A stretch of DNA of 64,000 bases from Maylandia zebra (Eukaryota; Chordata; Actinopteri; Cichliformes; Cichlidae): the NCBI RefSeq assembly GCF_041146795.1, contig NC_135172.1:14653623-14717622 (forward strand), in the 5' to 3' direction. The position numbers and the translations under genes were made by a program. Positions 62,366 through 64,000 of this stretch are shown here, piece after piece. The notes under the pieces are model-generated. The model saw nothing but the letters and a program-made list of their open reading frames with translations. It was not told where the DNA came from and ran no database searches. How positions within the stretch are numbered: the stretch's first letter is position 1; every line of letters starts with the position of its first letter.

Positions 62366-64000
62366 CTGCAGACAACATGGTGACAGAAAAGAGAAAAAAG
62401 ACAAAAAATAATAAGCTGGGATTAATGTTCACATGTTTTGTTATCTTAGCCTCATTCTGTGATTTGTTTCATCTCTATCAGCTTTGCAAAAACAAGATTG
62501 CCACAGAAACGCGACATTTTTATTTAACCATTATTTATAGGTAATCCCACTGAGACTCAGTGTCTCATTTGTTTCTGTCATCTGTTTCAGACACACATAT
62601 TAAAATTACAACAAAAGAAAGAAACAATAAATGTTTACACAGTCATATCAAAAGCAGGAACAAGTTCCCAGTGATGATTTCGCAAGGACATGGAAATGCA
62701 GTCGTGCTGAGAAGTGGCAAAAACTTTGGTTTGCTGAGTTTAGCCACTGCCACCCCATCCAGCTAGAGCCATCGTGCTATAAAGAAGACCTCCTCTGTGA
62801 AAACTGGAGAGAAACCTTGCCTCAAGCCAAAAACAAGGACGGGGCTTCTCTCTACAAACTTGAATTGGCAACTGCATGTTGCCCTTGACAAACAACTGAA
62901 GTTTTTGCAACATAATGTCACGACTTCACTCCAGCCATCAGAGATGATCATCATCTTAGCTGACAAAACACCTGATCACACTGGAACTCAGGAGCTGGAA
63001 GATCTATAAGCTCACAGAGGTTGGCTGGAGAGGTTTTGCAGGACTGTTCCTCTGGAAAGGCCTTAATCGACCAAATCCAAGATTGAAGCCACAGACAAAG
63101 CCACTGGATGGCTTTGGATTAAAAGCTGATCCATGGGTAGCTTCTGTTTGGATGCAAGTCTGGGCTTGATCAGCTCTTGCTGATTTTGAACGACCAGACC
63201 AAAACAGCCCCGTAACCCCTGAGAACCTAGAAGATGTATCTTACGCACCGTGAACCAATGCAACCTTCCATCTGTAAATAAATGATTAGGAAACTGCAGG
63301 TAAAATGCTTATATGCAGACAACATTGCAGAGTCAGACTAAGTTCAGTGTCTACGGCGGTATTCAAACTGACAAGGTATGAATGAGCACAAAAACAGTGT
63401 TTTTTATTTCACCCAATGAAAGGCTCTGGTGCAGCATCAACATAGGATTTACACATATTTTTGAGCTTTTACGTGAGAATTTTCAATCTGAATGAGCCTG
63501 TCCTTGTGTACATGCCTGTGGCAGAGGGGTGTGCTCCGCTGGAGGGGAGGGTTGGTGCAGCGGGCTCGAGGGGCACTGCCAGGGTGGCTGGCAGGGAAGC
63601 TGAAAGCACTTTAGAAAATGCATTTTCCCTGTTTCAGTGATGCCGGACATGGAGGAGAGGGAAGTTCAGGTGGTGATGGCTGGAAAGTGGCCGCAAAGCA
63701 CAAAATACTATATATAAAGCTATCAATAAAAGAGTTCCCACAGCTCTTACTGTTCACAATGCGATCAACAGCTGTGAGTCAGGTGGAATAATATCCTATA
63801 GGTAAACATACAGGATAAAGTCCACACACATGGCCTTCATCCTGTGCGCACATGCCTACTTTTCATGATTCAAACATGACTTATTTATTAGTTGTCACTT
63901 TCTAAATAGCAGAAGGGGAATTTATGCTATAGATAGCCACCATAGTAATGATAAACCTTAAGTAGCTTTCTGTGATGATGCATAGTATGCAGACTGGCAT
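62366..64000 (-). other. rdh8 intron 1 (part), repeat-bearing
   Basis: Since exon 2 opens with an acceptor at 62366-62368 and no exon 1 is seen, this is inferred to be intron. It contains a LINE remnant (about 62830-63200) and a G-rich repeat-like stretch near 63510-63710 (GGCAGAGGGGTGTGCTCCGC). Confidence 0.5.
62830..63200 (+). mobile_element. 3' end remnant of a LINE with restriction-like endonuclease
   Basis: Plus-strand fragments translate to WQLHVALDKQLKFLQHNVTT, then SLQPSEMIIILAD, then GWRGFAG and a PLDGF-KADPWV segment. These follow, in order, the C-terminal part of a fish reverse-transcriptase protein family. Its consensus (as I recall it) reads like WQLHVDLGKQLKFP, LRPDMI, ELTVPWE, CRGFAG and RWLWIKR. 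The RPD...ELT spacing in that family suggests an R2-like restriction-type endonuclease. This copy is short, with several frame breaks and a missing ELTVPW segment. Confidence 0.55.

Noticed and set aside
62366-64000. rdh8 first exon
   Set aside because: I searched the minus strand for the TGCSSGIG-coding segment and did not find it. It is probably outside the window.

Overview
The window looks like a piece of a teleost (probably percomorph) chromosome. It has intron-rich vertebrate genes with GT-AG splice sites, long dinucleotide repeats, many decayed Tc1-like transposons and tRNA-headed SINEs. I saw no bacterial, viral or CRISPR content. Exon models were built by hand from splice sites and checked by adding up reading phase. 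Gene names come from remembered similarity to vertebrate families, not from a search.

Layout, left to right. ttyh3 (minus): first coding exon at 5680-5805, a probable noncoding exon near 6829-7050, and the rest of the gene beyond the left edge. iqce (minus): 20 coding exons, 16652 down to 9184, 696 aa. fscn1 (plus): 5 exons, 21285-26773, 492 aa. A single-exon Ras-like GTPase (plus): 33305-33946, 213 aa. plk1 (plus): 11 exons, 38682-42605, 582 aa. palb2 (minus): 12 exons, 54842 down to 46970, 1352 aa. An rdh8-type retinol dehydrogenase (minus): its last five exons, 62365 down to 60059, with exon 1 beyond the right edge.

The genes serve separate jobs: a chloride channel (ttyh3), a ciliary Hedgehog scaffold (iqce), actin bundling (fscn1), mitotic control (plk1), homologous recombination (palb2) and retinoid reduction (rdh8). 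The arrangement joins a block that is on human 7p22 (TTYH3-IQCE-FSCN1) to one on human 16p12 (PLK1-PALB2) and to RDH8, which is on human 19p13. DCTN5, which lies between PALB2 and PLK1 in human, is not seen here.

The spaces between genes hold at least six Tc1-like remnants of several lineages, a MITE-like element, several tRNA-derived SINEs, a LINE fragment with a restriction-like-endonuclease type 3' end, and a 43-bp perfect hairpin. The most interesting item is a 1.63-kb pogo-type DNA transposon (55829-57461). It has perfect 26-bp terminal inverted repeats, a TA duplication, and an uninterrupted 189-aa reading frame. That frame joins the start of the pogo helix-turn-helix directly to the C-terminal PHD finger, with the whole DDE catalytic core missing.
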